From: Bradyrhizobiaceae bacterium
GTDB lineage: Bacteria > Pseudomonadota > Alphaproteobacteria > Rhizobiales > Xanthobacteraceae
Direction of reading: 5' to 3'
Length of the DNA stretch: 64,000 bases
Assembly (NCBI GenBank): GCA_003963145.1
Contig: RXJJ01000012.1
Coordinates: 225,778 to 289,777 of the forward strand
The stretch's first letter is position 1. The number at the start of each line of letters is the position of its first letter. Below the pieces are notes generated by a model. The model was not told the origin of the DNA. It searched no databases and was given only the letters and a program-made list of their open reading frames with translations. The translations under genes were made by a program, and so were the position numbers. This document shows, piece by piece, positions 17,733 through 25,934 of the stretch.

Positions 17733-17826
17733 GATCGTCGTCCCCGCGAAAGCGGGCACGCGCATTCATACAATCAAGTTGATGCTCCTTCGTTCTGGAT
17801 TCCCGCTGTCGCGGGCGTGACCAAGA
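17733..17826. repeat. Diverged REP-like palindromic repeat
   Basis: Two short hairpins, CCCGC-GAAA-GCGGG and CCGC-TGT-CGCGG, are set in GTC...GTGAC context and spaced by about 45 bp. The plan is like that of the element at 54066-54153, though the sequence has drifted. It fills the gap before the efflux gene. Confidence 0.55.
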
Positions 17827-17857
17827 AGGAATTTGGACGACAAGGAGAATCGTTGCC

Positions 17858-19063
17858 GTGTCTTCAAGCTACGTCAAAAACGCCGTCGTTCTCGGATTGC
17901 TTTCCGCTGTCGGCCCCTTTGCGATCGACATGTATCTTCCGGCGCTGCCGGCGATCTCCGCCGATCTGAAGGCGTCGACGGCCGCGACGCAGATGACGCT
18001 GATGGCGTTTTTCGTCACACTCGGTCTGTGTCAGATTTTCTACGGTCCCGTCTCCGACACCATGGGCCGCAAGCCGCCGCTTTATTTCGGGCTCGGGCTG
18101 TTCATCATTGGTTCGATCGGATGCGCGATGGCTTCGAACATCCAATGGCTGATCGCGCTGCGGGTGGTGCAGGGCATCGGCGCGGCGTCGGTGATGGTGA
18201 TTCCGCGCGCGATCATCCGCGACCTTCACACCGGCATCGAGGCGACGCGGCTGATGGCGCTGGTGATGCTGGTGTTCAGCGTGTCGCCGATCCTGGCGCC
18301 GCTGTTCGGCAGCGCGCTGATCGTGCCGTTCGGCTGGCGCGCGGTGTTCCTCGCCGTCACCGTGGCGGCGGTGCTCGCGGCCATTCTCATCGCGGCGTTC
18401 CTGCCGGAAACCCGCCTGCCGGAAGACCGGGTCAAGGCCAGCCTCGGAAACATCCTGCGCCATTTCTGGAATCTGCTTCGCAATCCCCGTTTTCTCGGGC
18501 TGGTTTTTATCGGCGGGTTCGGCATGGCGAGCTTTTTCGCATTCCTCGCGAGTTCCTCGTTCATCTATATCGACCATTTCGGCCTGACGCCGACGCAGTA
18601 CAGTCTCGCCTTTTCGGTGAACGCGGTCGGCTTCATCGGGGCGTCGCAATTCGCCGCCGCGCTTGGCGCGCGCTTCGGCATGGCGCGGATGGTGAAGATC
18701 GCCGCCTTTTCCTATGCATTCTTCGCCGTCGTTCTGTTTGCGGTGACAAGCATGGGGGCCAGCAGCCTGCCGGTGCTGATGGTGCTGTTGTTTCTCAGCT
18801 TCGCCTCCCTCGGCCTCGTCATCCCCTCCAGCATGGTGCTGGCGCTGGACGATCACGGCCCGATCGCGGGCATGGCGTCCTCGCTGGCCGGAACCCTGCA
18901 GATGCTGTCAGGCGGCGTGGTGGTGGCGGTCGCCAGCTTCTTCTTCGACGGCACGGCCTATCCGATGGTCACCATCATCGCCCTGTGCGCCTGCTGTGCG
19001 CTTGGGCTCAGCCTTGTGACGTTACGTGGACGCCCAGAAGCGGCGGTCCAACTGGCCGAGTGA
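17858..19063 (+). CDS. MFS drug efflux transporter, Bcr/CflA family
   Basis: The 401-residue protein has about 12 membrane segments and opens with the Bcr/CflA signature AIDMYLPALPAISADL, followed by the MFS motif A GPVSDTMGRKPPLYFG. Members export chloramphenicol, bicyclomycin, sulfonamides or cysteine by proton antiport; the substrate here is unknown. Start is GTG at 17858 with AAGGAG upstream. A 10-bp hairpin lies 56 bp after the stop. Confidence 0.92.
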   Translation: MSSSYVKNAVVLGLLSAVGPFAIDMYLPALPAISADLKASTAATQMTLMAFFVTLGLCQIFYGPVSDTMGRKPPLYFGLGLFIIGSIGCAMASNIQWLIALRVVQGIGAASVMVIPRAIIRDLHTGIEATRLMALVMLVFSVSPILAPLFGSALIVPFGWRAVFLAVTVAAVLAAILIAAFLPETRLPEDRVKASLGNILRHFWNLLRNPRFLGLVFIGGFGMASFFAFLASSSFIYIDHFGLTPTQYSLAFSVNAVGFIGASQFAAALGARFGMARMVKIAAFSYAFFAVVLFAVTSMGASSLPVLMVLLFLSFASLGLVIPSSMVLALDDHGPIAGMASSLAGTLQMLSGGVVVAVASFFFDGTAYPMVTIIALCACCALGLSLVTLRGRPEAAVQLAE

Positions 19064-19119
19064 TCGCATAAATAATCGTCACGTTCGGGATCGAAGCGCC
19101 GTTATTCCGGTTTAGATGG

Positions 19120-19147
19120 GGATGACGCGCGGCTGGCCGCGTCATCC
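19120..19147. terminator. Hairpin after the efflux gene (terminator-like, no T-tract)
   Basis: GGATGACGCG/CGCGTCATCC is a perfect 10-bp stem with an 8-nt loop. No T run follows, so it may be a stabilising hairpin or a palindromic repeat instead of a true terminator. Confidence 0.4.
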
Positions 19148-19227
19148 GGCGCGAAAGACATGACATTGTCGCCGGAATCGTTCAAAGAGAATGAGCCGGT
19201 TTCTTTTTGGTTCCTGTATCGTCAGTC

Positions 19228-19908
19228 ATGCCTGTCATTTCGTCGAAAAAACCCTATCGCATCGGGCGATCCAAGACCGGCCTCGGCCTGTTCGCCACCC
19301 GGCCGATCAAGAAGGGCAGCAAGATCATCCGCTATTTCGGTCCGCTGCTGGATTCGAAGAAGAAGGAAGACGAGGCGGTCGACAACAAATATCTGTTCGA
19401 GATCAACGGCCGCTGGACCATTGACGGTTCGATCCGCAAGAACATCGCCCGCTACATCAATCACGCCTGCAAGCCGAACGCGGAATCCGACGTGAATGCG
19501 CGCAAGCGCAAGGTCGTGATCCGCGCCATCAAGAACATCGCGCCGGGCGAAGAGATCAATTACGATTACGGCACCGATTATTTCAAGATTTTCCTCAAAC
19601 CCATCGGTTGCAAGTGCGACGCCTGCGAGAAGAAGCGCAGGAAAGAGCGCGTCGAGGCGCGGGCCGAAAAGCAGCGGCTGAAGCTCAAGGCCGAAAAGAA
19701 GGCTGCCAAGAAACTCGCCAAGGCGGAGCAGCCGAAGAAAGTGGCGGCGAAATCGAAAGGCAAGACCGCGAAGGCGCTCCCCGGGGCCCATGCGCGCGGA
19801 ACCGGCAAGCCGACCAAAACCAAGGCCGGGCGGACCAGATCCCTCATCCCGCGTTCGAGCGAGGCAAAAAGCCCGGCTCAGGCGAGCCAGGCTTTTTCGG
19901 GCCAGTAA
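19228..19908 (+). CDS. SET-domain protein lysine methyltransferase with basic tail
   Basis: The ATG at 19228 (the track uses a TTG at 19207) gives 226 residues. The SET core is recognisable: RSKTGLGLFATRPIKKGSKIIRYFG, then the cofactor and pseudoknot motifs RYINHACKPNAES and PGEEINYDYG, and a post-SET zinc-like CKCDACEKK. The last ~85 residues are Lys/Ala/Arg-rich, resembling histone H1 or Hc1 tails. SET enzymes transfer methyl from S-adenosylmethionine to lysine; the bacterial substrate is unknown. A terminator hairpin overlaps its final codons. Confidence 0.88.
   Translation: MPVISSKKPYRIGRSKTGLGLFATRPIKKGSKIIRYFGPLLDSKKKEDEAVDNKYLFEINGRWTIDGSIRKNIARYINHACKPNAESDVNARKRKVVIRAIKNIAPGEEINYDYGTDYFKIFLKPIGCKCDACEKKRRKERVEARAEKQRLKLKAEKKAAKKLAKAEQPKKVAAKSKGKTAKALPGAHARGTGKPTKTKAGRTRSLIPRSSEAKSPAQASQAFSGQ
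19866..19897 (+). terminator. Terminator hairpin inside the last codons of the SET gene
   Basis: AAAAAGCC...GGCTC-AGGC-GAGCC...GGCTTTTT forms a long stem with a T run that ends 11 bp before the stop codon at 19908. As U-tract and A-tract flank both sides it could also serve the convergent small gene at 19942. Confidence 0.7.
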
Positions 19909-19941
19909 GCTGTCCGGTTAAGCGGCTGTCGAGCGGCTCGC

Positions 19942-20118
19942 TCAGACGCCCTTGAACAGATTCCCCGCCAGCAGCACGACATAGGCGATCAGCAGCGTGA
20001 TGAACGCGTGGCCGCTGATGAGCGGAATCTTGACGCCGGCAAAGACGACAAGCACGGTCAGAACCGCGAGAATGACCGAGATCAGAAAAACCGGAAGTGT
20101 CGGCGCGCTGAGATTCAT
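19942..20118 (-). CDS. Small two-span membrane protein
   Basis: The track ORF runs to 20409, but only the last 58 residues from the ATG at 20118 look protein-like: two hydrophobic stretches (PVFLISVILAVLTVLVVFAGV and FITLLIAYVVLLAGNLF) joined by KIPLISGHA. A purine-rich GGGGGC lies upstream. It is hypothetical, common in size and style to small alphaproteobacterial membrane proteins. Confidence 0.6.
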   Translation of the reverse strand: MNLSAPTLPVFLISVILAVLTVLVVFAGVKIPLISGHAFITLLIAYVVLLAGNLFKGV

Positions 20119-20321
20119 GACATGCCCCCAAAAGCTGAATAGACTCCGCGTGATCGCGGCAGCTGAATCAACCCTTTGAGGGGCCGTGTGGCAAGAGCCC
20201 GGGAACCCGAAAAAGCCGCGGCTGTGGATGATTGCGGGGCGGTCATCGCATCCGGTGGCGGGTGTCTTGTTCTGTCTCCGTGCGTCAATATCTTCTGCGG
20301 ACCCGACCTGGAGAATAGCCG

Positions 20322-20981
20322 ATGAGCGCCAAGCCGCTTCAAATCGACGTCGTGTCCGATGTGGTCTGCCCGTGGTGCTATATCGGCAAGCACCGCCTCG
20401 AGCGCGCACTGGAGCTTGTCAAGGACGTGCCGCTCGAGGTGCGCTGGCGGCCGTTCTTCCTCAATCCCTGGGTGCCGCGCGAAGGCATTTCGCGCGAGGA
20501 GTATCTCACTACCAAGTTCGGTTCGGTGGAGGCCTATGAGCGGATCGCGGGACGCGTCGCGCAGGCCGCCGCCGAAGAGGGGCTGGAATACAACAACGCG
20601 CGCGTGAAGCGCCAGCCCAACACCATCGACAGCCATCGTCTGATTCACTGGGCGAGCAAAATCGGCAAGGCCGCGCAGATGAAGCAGAAGCTGATGGAGC
20701 TGTATTTCCGCGATGGCGGCGATCTGACCGACCCGAATGTTCTGGTTCAGGCCGCTGCGGATGTCGGTCTCGACGCCGAGGACGTGCGCCGGCGCCTTGC
20801 AACCGACGAGGACGTGGACCTCATCACCGAGGAGGCCGTCGGCGCGTCCGAAAAAGGCATCAGCGGCGTGCCGACCTTCGTGCTGGCGAACAAATACGCG
20901 CTGTCAGGCGCGCAGCCGCCCGAGCAGCTCGCCGACGCAATCCGGCAGGTGGCCGCGGAGATCAACGGCGTGACGGCTTAG
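20322..20981 (+). CDS. DsbA-family oxidoreductase, FrnE-like
   Basis: The 219-residue protein has a thioredoxin fold with the active-site CPWC at residues 16-19 (VSDVVCPWCYIGKHRLE), a helical insertion, and the cis-Pro loop GVPTFVLANKYALSGAQ. There is no signal peptide, so it acts in the cytoplasm, as FrnE and polyketide-linked isomerases of this group do. It may handle disulfide exchange under oxidative stress; no partner gene is nearby. Confidence 0.9.
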   Translation: MSAKPLQIDVVSDVVCPWCYIGKHRLERALELVKDVPLEVRWRPFFLNPWVPREGISREEYLTTKFGSVEAYERIAGRVAQAAAEEGLEYNNARVKRQPNTIDSHRLIHWASKIGKAAQMKQKLMELYFRDGGDLTDPNVLVQAAADVGLDAEDVRRRLATDEDVDLITEEAVGASEKGISGVPTFVLANKYALSGAQPPEQLADAIRQVAAEINGVTA

Positions 20982-20983
20982 AA

Positions 20984-21190
20984 CTATGCGTCGATATATT
21001 CGGCAAGGCTGGTTGGGGCGGGGACATCCTCACCATCAGCCTTTAGCCCATCGATATGAAAACGGATAGCTTGGCGAATCTCGCGTTCAACATCGGCAAC
21101 GCTTTTACCGGTCGCGACGCAGCCAGGAAGGTCGGGCACGAACGCCGAATAGTTGTCGCCCGCTTTTTCGATCACAACGGCATAGCGCAT
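20984..21190 (-). CDS. hicB: HicB-family antitoxin
   Basis: The 68-residue protein has the HicB partial RNase H fold: MRYAVVIEKAGDNYSAFVPDLPGCVATGKS, followed by EREIRQAIRFHIDGL. It lacks a DNA-binding C-terminal domain, so autoregulation must use another route. Its start overlaps the hicA stop by one base (TGATG), indicating translational coupling. Confidence 0.9.
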   Translation of the reverse strand: MRYAVVIEKAGDNYSAFVPDLPGCVATGKSVADVEREIRQAIRFHIDGLKADGEDVPAPTSLAEYIDA

Positions 21191-21384
21191 CAGCGGATAT
21201 CCTTCAGACCCGATTGTTTCAAGATACTATTCAGGGTACCGGGCGCAAGGTCATCCGATGGTTTTCCGGCAACGGTGACCCGTCCGCGCTTTATCGCATG
21301 CTTGTATTGACGATGCGAGCCGCGGGTGGCGACGAGAACCCACCCGTCCCGTTCCAGCATAATGATGGCGTCCCTGACCTTCAT
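21190..21384 (-). CDS. hicA: HicA-family mRNA interferase toxin
   Basis: The ATG at 21384 gives 64 residues beginning MKVRDAIIMLERDGWVLVATRGSHRQY, with the catalytic His of the double-stranded RNA-binding-like fold in GSHRQY. It then has the GRVTVAGKPSDDLAPGTLNSILKQSGL C-terminus typical of HicA. HicA cleaves mRNA and is neutralised by HicB. The toxin gene comes first, as usual for this family. Confidence 0.9.
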   Translation of the reverse strand: MKVRDAIIMLERDGWVLVATRGSHRQYKHAIKRGRVTVAGKPSDDLAPGTLNSILKQSGLKDIR

Positions 21385-21440
21385 CCCGATCCCTAAGGCG
21401 AGGCTGACGGAATGAATCTTCACTCATAAGGTAACGTCTG

Positions 21441-22382
21441 TCACGCCTTCAAATAATAATTCGCGTTCTTGCCGAGCGCGATACGACGGAGAATCCGGCG
21501 CATGCTTTCGGACGAGCGCAGGGGCTCCACCACGCCTCGGCCGGCGCGGAAGAAGGCAAGCTTGGCGCCATCCCACGCGGGGTTCCTGCCGGGCGCGGCC
21601 TGCGGCAGCTTGAGGCCGCGCAGCATCGAATTGAAGACGTGAAGATCGTTCTGGCGCTTGACCTCCTCGGTCTTCCAGGTGATCGCCAGCGAGATCGAAT
21701 AGGAGCCGGTGGTCTTCACCCAGTGCGGCCATTGATAGGGCACGTAGCAGCCGTCGCCGTCGAACAGGCGGAATTCGACGCCGCGTGTCTTGAAGTCGTC
21801 GCGAAAGGGCACGTTGCGATGCTTGGTCGTGCAGTGTTCGACTTGCTCGTCGTCGGCGATGCCGCCATCGCGGTTGTCGTAGATCGCGAAAATCTTCTCG
21901 CCGTGGATCTGCACGAAAAAATTGTCCTCGGCGTCCATGTGGAACGGCGTCGTCGAATTCGGCGAGGAGACGAACAGGAAGCCTTCGACCTGCGAGAAGC
22001 CGGCATCTTCGAGGCTCTTGAAGCCGCGCGCGCGGGCGACCGAGAGCAGCGCATCTTCGAGCAGCGCGCGGTATTCGGGCGATGTCTCGACCCGCTTGAG
22101 CACCATCCAGGCGCCCGCCGTTTCGATGCGGTTGACCACCTCGACCGGATCGAGCGCGACGCTCTTGACCTTGTCGGGGTCCTGGCTGATTGCGGCGTCG
22201 CCGGAATTATATTCGATCAGGTCGCGCGGCAGTTCTGCCGCAAGCCGAGCGATGCGCGGCAGGGTCAGGAGGGGATGGCCGGCGAGCTTGTGCCTGATGG
22301 CGAACGGACGCAGCGGAAAATCCCTGGTCAGCGATTCATTGCTGGCGGTGATGACCGGCGCGACATTGGACGGGGCGTTCAT
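21441..22382 (-). CDS. JmjC/cupin-like domain protein
   Basis: The 313-residue protein contains a cupin_8/JmjC-like core: the iron-binding HxD is visible in TTPFHMDAEDNFFVQIHGEKIF, and the distal His in YVPYQWPHWVKTTGSYSISLAITW. This suggests a 2-oxoglutarate/Fe(II) oxygenase-type enzyme, though the substrate is unknown. Its start overlaps the end of the FemAB-like gene by 4 bp (ATGA), so the two are coupled. Confidence 0.82.
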   Translation of the reverse strand: MNAPSNVAPVITASNESLTRDFPLRPFAIRHKLAGHPLLTLPRIARLAAELPRDLIEYNSGDAAISQDPDKVKSVALDPVEVVNRIETAGAWMVLKRVETSPEYRALLEDALLSVARARGFKSLEDAGFSQVEGFLFVSSPNSTTPFHMDAEDNFFVQIHGEKIFAIYDNRDGGIADDEQVEHCTTKHRNVPFRDDFKTRGVEFRLFDGDGCYVPYQWPHWVKTTGSYSISLAITWKTEEVKRQNDLHVFNSMLRGLKLPQAAPGRNPAWDGAKLAFFRAGRGVVEPLRSSESMRRILRRIALGKNANYYLKA

Positions 22383-23653
22383 GGGCGCGTCTCCTTAAAT
22401 TTTCGGATCAAATGGACAAGGCGGCGAGCGGGTTCGCGGATCGCCCGGCGTGCGGCGAGGCTCGCGCGGATGGCGGCGATGAGCGGATCGCGGCGATAGA
22501 GCGGGATCAGCACGTCGCCGACGGCAAGACGCCCGCGCCAGATCGGATCGATCATCGGGTGGTTCGGGATTGCGGTTGAATCGGCGAGGGCGATCGTTTC
22601 GTCCGCGCACAGATGCCGCGTCAAATCGAGGGTCAGTTGCACGCCGGGAGAAAGTCTGGCGAAGCGTTCGTCGACACCGAGCTTGAAATAGAAGGCGCGG
22701 TCCTGGTGGCGCAGCACGATGCCCGCGGCGACCGGCGTCTCGCCCGCATAAAGCGAGACGATCTCGCACTGGCCGCGCGCGGCCATGTCGTGGACCGCGC
22801 GGCGGATGAAGGCGGCATCGTCGTCGTCCTGAATGAGCGCCGTGCCGCGCCTTGCCTTCCAGCCGCTGGCTTCGAGGCGAAGGAATATATCGAGCGCCGG
22901 GATGGCGTCTTCGGGCGTCGCGGCGATGGAGAAGATCACCTCGCCCATGTCGCCGAGGCGGTTGCGCTGGCGGCGCAGCTCTTTCTGTTTTTTCGCTCCG
23001 AGCGCCTCGCGCAAGAGATCGTCCGCCTCGCGCGTGGCGTCGAGCGCCGCGCGCTCATGGGCGTGCAGAATATCCGGATGTTGCCCGGTCCGGCTCAGCA
23101 CGCGGGTGAAGCTGTCGATTACCGCGCCCTTGAGTGGCGTGTCGCGCAGGATCAGCGCATGCGCGCCGGCCTTGCGTGCGCGCTGCATCAGCATGGCGGC
23201 GGCTTCGTCCGCCTTGTCGCGGTCGAGCAGGATGGTGCCGAGCGGCGGCCATGCGTCGGCGGTGACAAACGCGGGCAGCGGCAATTTGTAGGCGCGCCAG
23301 GCCGAAACCGCCGGCATCAGCCCGATCAGATCTCGTCCGGTGTCGTCGTAAGCCGTCAGCGTGGCGGCGTCCCTGCGTCCGCGCGACAAGGCGTTCACGG
23401 CGAGCGCCCATTCGGGCAGGTAATAGCCGTTCGGCTCGGCGGCGCGGTCCGCGAGTGCCCGCCATTTATTCCGGTCGACAGAGGCGAGCGGGGGCAGGGC
23501 CGTTGTTGGAGATGACGGCGCAATGCGGTGCCGCGCGCGCAAGGCCGCGTCCTGCGCGAGACCTTGTGTGATGTCCTGCGTTACGTTCTGCGTCATGTCT
23601 CGCGCCATGTTTCCGGCGCGCGCTGCTCGCGCAGCATTGACGGTCTCGGCCAC
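22379..23653 (-). CDS. FemAB/CelD-like GNAT-family acyltransferase
   Basis: The 424-residue protein has the double-GNAT layout of FemAB/BcsL(CelD) proteins: an N-terminal half with AEPNGYYLPEWALAVNALSRG and the later conserved RLEASGWKARRGTAL followed by VSLYAGETPVAAGIVLRHQDRAFYFKLGVDE. Such enzymes add amino acids or acyl groups in cell-envelope or polysaccharide synthesis. An odd N-terminal stretch repeats TQ-x-x-TQ-x-x-TQG; a later start, such as MARDMTQ, cannot be excluded. It is translationally coupled to the cupin-like gene below it. Confidence 0.8.
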   Translation of the reverse strand: MAETVNAARAARAGNMARDMTQNVTQDITQGLAQDAALRARHRIAPSSPTTALPPLASVDRNKWRALADRAAEPNGYYLPEWALAVNALSRGRRDAATLTAYDDTGRDLIGLMPAVSAWRAYKLPLPAFVTADAWPPLGTILLDRDKADEAAAMLMQRARKAGAHALILRDTPLKGAVIDSFTRVLSRTGQHPDILHAHERAALDATREADDLLREALGAKKQKELRRQRNRLGDMGEVIFSIAATPEDAIPALDIFLRLEASGWKARRGTALIQDDDDAAFIRRAVHDMAARGQCEIVSLYAGETPVAAGIVLRHQDRAFYFKLGVDERFARLSPGVQLTLDLTRHLCADETIALADSTAIPNHPMIDPIWRGRLAVGDVLIPLYRRDPLIAAIRASLAARRAIREPARRLVHLIRKFKETRP

Positions 23654-23953
23654 GTCCCAATCCCCGTTGGTGGCGCGTTGACAACAAGCCGTCCTGGCAT
23701 TGCCGCATGCCGCGCTTTCGTTGGCGCGACCCTACGCGGCAGACTTCAAAATTGGATTGGACTGGTTCGCTAAATCCGAGGGGTCGCGTTAGCCGCCCCT
23801 TAACCAAGTCCGCCCGGTTCCATTCGCAAAGGCGCGGCGCCCGGCTCGCGCGATTGTGCGATATGCCCCCACGGTGCGGGCCGAAATGCCGCTTTGAGCT
23901 GAGTGTGGCGGTTTGATATAACCCGTCTCGTTTCGGGAACCGGGAGCCGATCA
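23654..23953. other. Intergenic gap between divergent genes
   Basis: This 300-bp gap separates the FemAB-like gene (minus) and the small secreted protein (plus). ORFs drawn across it look like shadows with no ribosome binding site. I see no clear promoter, hairpin or RNA gene. Confidence 0.4.
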
Positions 23954-24244
23954 ATGAATCACAAGGCCTTCACATTCGCCCTTGCCGCAGTCTCTGGTGC
24001 GCTGCTCGCGTTGACGGCGGCACCGGCACAGCTTCACGCTCAAAATCTGATGCCCGGTTTTCAGCTCGGCGCTCAACCGGAATTGACGCCCGAGGAAAAG
24101 GCGCGCAACGAAGCCAACGAAAAGGCGGCCAAGGACGCGATGAAATCGGTCAAGGCGCCGAAGGTGAGCAACGACCCATGGGGCGACATGCGCTCCAGCG
24201 ACGCGACGGCGGCCAAACCGGCGAAATCGAAAAAGGTTCAGTAA
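23954..24244 (+). CDS. Small secreted hypothetical protein
   Basis: The ATG at 23954 has GGGAG upstream and yields 96 residues: a signal peptide (KAFTFALAAVSGALLALTAAPAQLHAQ) and a charged mature part (TPEEKARNEANEKAAKDAMKS) ending in a Lys/Ala-rich tail. The track start at 23903 would add unlikely residues. The function is unknown. Confidence 0.68.
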   Translation: MNHKAFTFALAAVSGALLALTAAPAQLHAQNLMPGFQLGAQPELTPEEKARNEANEKAAKDAMKSVKAPKVSNDPWGDMRSSDATAAKPAKSKKVQ

Positions 24245-24413
24245 AAGCCCGCTTGCGGCCGTCCGGCTCGGGATCCTCCGGCTTCGTTCGGGACACCGGG
24301 GTTTTCAAAAGGCGCGTGTTTGCATGCGGCGTGCCGCCCGTGCTTGAGTGCGCGCTCGGGAGTGCCGTTTGGGACTGAACGCCCTGAAGCGCCGGGGCAG
24401 GCTGGGGTCATTT

Positions 24414-24731
24414 ATGCTGCGTCTGGTCGGTTCGATGGTGGTGGCCGCCGTCATCATCGTTTTCGGATATTATTCTTACCTGCAGCCGCGGCCCGAGCAG
24501 CTGGCGTGCGACGACGCGATCAAGGCCTCGGGCAATTTCGGCCCGACATTCACGGCGCGATCGCACACCAGCAAGCCATCCGCCGACGGTGTCGTTGTCA
24601 ACGTCGTGTTCAGCACCACCAGCGCCAATGGCGACATGCTTGGCAACTTCTACAGCTGCGATCTGGCCAAACAGGCCGACGGCAGCCTGAAGGTGACGAA
24701 GGTCTATCCGACACCGGGAGAGGCGAAATAG
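24414..24731 (+). CDS. Hypothetical membrane-anchored protein
   Basis: The ATG at 24414 gives 105 residues with one N-terminal membrane segment (LVGSMVVAAVIIVFGYYSYL) and a small extracytoplasmic domain with two Cys (LACDDA, FYSCDLA). It shows no known domain to me. It converges on the PilZ gene. Confidence 0.62.
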   Translation: MLRLVGSMVVAAVIIVFGYYSYLQPRPEQLACDDAIKASGNFGPTFTARSHTSKPSADGVVVNVVFSTTSANGDMLGNFYSCDLAKQADGSLKVTKVYPTPGEAK

Positions 24732-24774
24732 CGGGCGCGAGCCGGCCGGTTGTCCGGCTTCGGCCGCCGGGTGC

Positions 24775-25017
24775 CTAGTCGTCGAAAGCGACGCCGATCC
24801 GCTTCTCCTTGCGCCAGACCACGCGGCAGTGATGCCTGCGCTGCTCGGAGGGAACGACCAGGGTCATGTCCTTGGGAATGCCGAACGGACTGGCGACATC
24901 CAGCGCCGCGCCGGTGGCGGACAGATTGCGCACGGTGCAATCGAAAGCGCCGCCGCCGAACTCGATGGTTCCGGCCTTGAATACCCTGTGCCGCTGCGTG
25001 GTGCGCTTGTCGTCCAT
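24775..25017 (-). CDS. PilZ-domain protein
   Basis: From the ATG at 25017 the product is 80 residues, almost entirely a PilZ domain: QRHRVFKAGTIEF carries the basic c-di-GMP-type region in reduced form, followed by CTVRNLSATGAALDVASP (the D/N-x-S-x-x-G motif) and CRVVWRKEKRIGVAFDD. The classic RxxxR is present only as RHRVFK, so nucleotide binding is uncertain. Single-domain PilZ proteins are numerous in Bradyrhizobiaceae. Confidence 0.82.
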   Translation of the reverse strand: MDDKRTTQRHRVFKAGTIEFGGGAFDCTVRNLSATGAALDVASPFGIPKDMTLVVPSEQRRHHCRVVWRKEKRIGVAFDD

Positions 25018-25207
25018 GACGACGAAGGATGCGCGCCAAATCATACATTTTCGTAAAAACGGTTGCGGCAGAGGGCTATTTTGAGCCTCAGATCCGTCAA
25101 AACCGGCCGCGAGGGCTCTTCTGATGTTGCCGAGGCATCGGAACCCGTTTACGCCGGGCGCTTTCGGTCCCGCGTCGTGATAGGCTCGGGCGGCACGGGG
25201 GAGCACA

Positions 25208-25444
25208 ATGCAGGATCCGATTCAGAAGGGCGAGGGCGTTCACGCCAGGGGCACGGTAACCAGGGGCGCCGATGGCCGCTGGGAGGCGCATCTCGAGGTC
25301 AAGGACCCCGCACGCGGTTTCCGGCAGGAGCGCGGCCCCGAATTCTTCGCCACCGAGGCCAAGGCGCGCGACTGGATCCTCCTGCAGGCCGGCCATCATG
25401 GCTTCGCCGACGAGGATTTCGATATCGAGATCGCGCGCGAATAG
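25208..25444 (+). CDS. Hypothetical protein
   Basis: The 78-residue acidic-basic mixed protein starts at an ATG with GGGAG upstream. It has a beta-rich middle (GTVTRGADGRWEAHLEVKD) and a helix (TEAKARDWILLQAGHHG) that recall a small integrase-arm or AP2-like fold, but this is only an impression. No function is assigned. Confidence 0.6.
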   Translation: MQDPIQKGEGVHARGTVTRGADGRWEAHLEVKDPARGFRQERGPEFFATEAKARDWILLQAGHHGFADEDFDIEIARE

Positions 25445-25451
25445 CTGCCCC

Positions 25452-25634
25452 TCAAGCGTAGGCGGCCTGAACGAGCCTTTCCCGGCTGCGAAGCTGCACG
25501 TCCCGCGAAGCCATCGCATGCCACTCGATGGCGATCTGCTCCCATTCCGAGCGGACAGCCGGGTCGGTGGCCTCGTGCGCCCATTGTTCGGCGGCGATGG
25601 CTCTGAGACGGAAAAAATCTGATCGGTATGTCAT
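25452..25634 (-). CDS. Small helical hypothetical protein
   Basis: From the ATG at 25634 the product has 60 residues (77 if the start is 25685). The pattern FFRLRAIAAEQWAHEATDPAVRSEWEQIAIEWHAMA is the helical hairpin seen in many short rhizobial proteins of the AEEATDP-x-x-R-x-x type. The function is unknown. It ends 7 bp from the convergent plus gene. Confidence 0.6.
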   Translation of the reverse strand: MTYRSDFFRLRAIAAEQWAHEATDPAVRSEWEQIAIEWHAMASRDVQLRSRERLVQAAYA

Positions 25635-25821
25635 GCGTTCAGCATGCGCCGTTTTCGAACCGCGAATATGATTTAGGTCAACCACGGCGGGCGGGCCGCG
25701 CGGATGGTTGCCGCGCGGTTAACGGATTTGAGAGAATGGAATTGGTCGTCGGCGTGGAACGGCGGCCTGTGTGCAGAATAAGGCGCCGTACCTGATCCCA
25801 AGCCAGCCAGCTAAAGCGGCG

Positions 25822-25932
25822 TTACTTCATGAGAAATAAAACGGCGACTCCGCCCACAAGCATAATGCCGCCAATGCTGGCGATGGCGAGCAGGCACTTT
25901 TCGGTAAAATCTGTTTGCTGGAATGCCGGCAT
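25822..25932 (-). CDS. 36-residue single-span membrane protein
   Basis: An ideal Shine-Dalgarno (GGAGG, 7 bp upstream) precedes the ATG at 25932. The peptide has a short polar head and one hydrophobic segment (LLAIASIGGIMLVGGVAVLFL) ending in MK. The track shows only a 120-residue ORF whose upstream part has no good start. Too short for most gene callers. Confidence 0.55.
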   Translation of the reverse strand: MPAFQQTDFTEKCLLAIASIGGIMLVGGVAVLFLMK

Positions 25933-25934
25933 GG

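Noticed and set aside
23466-23954. 162-residue minus-strand ORF between divergent genes
   Set aside because: Basic, low-complexity translation without a ribosome binding site; overlaps the FemAB-like gene in another frame.
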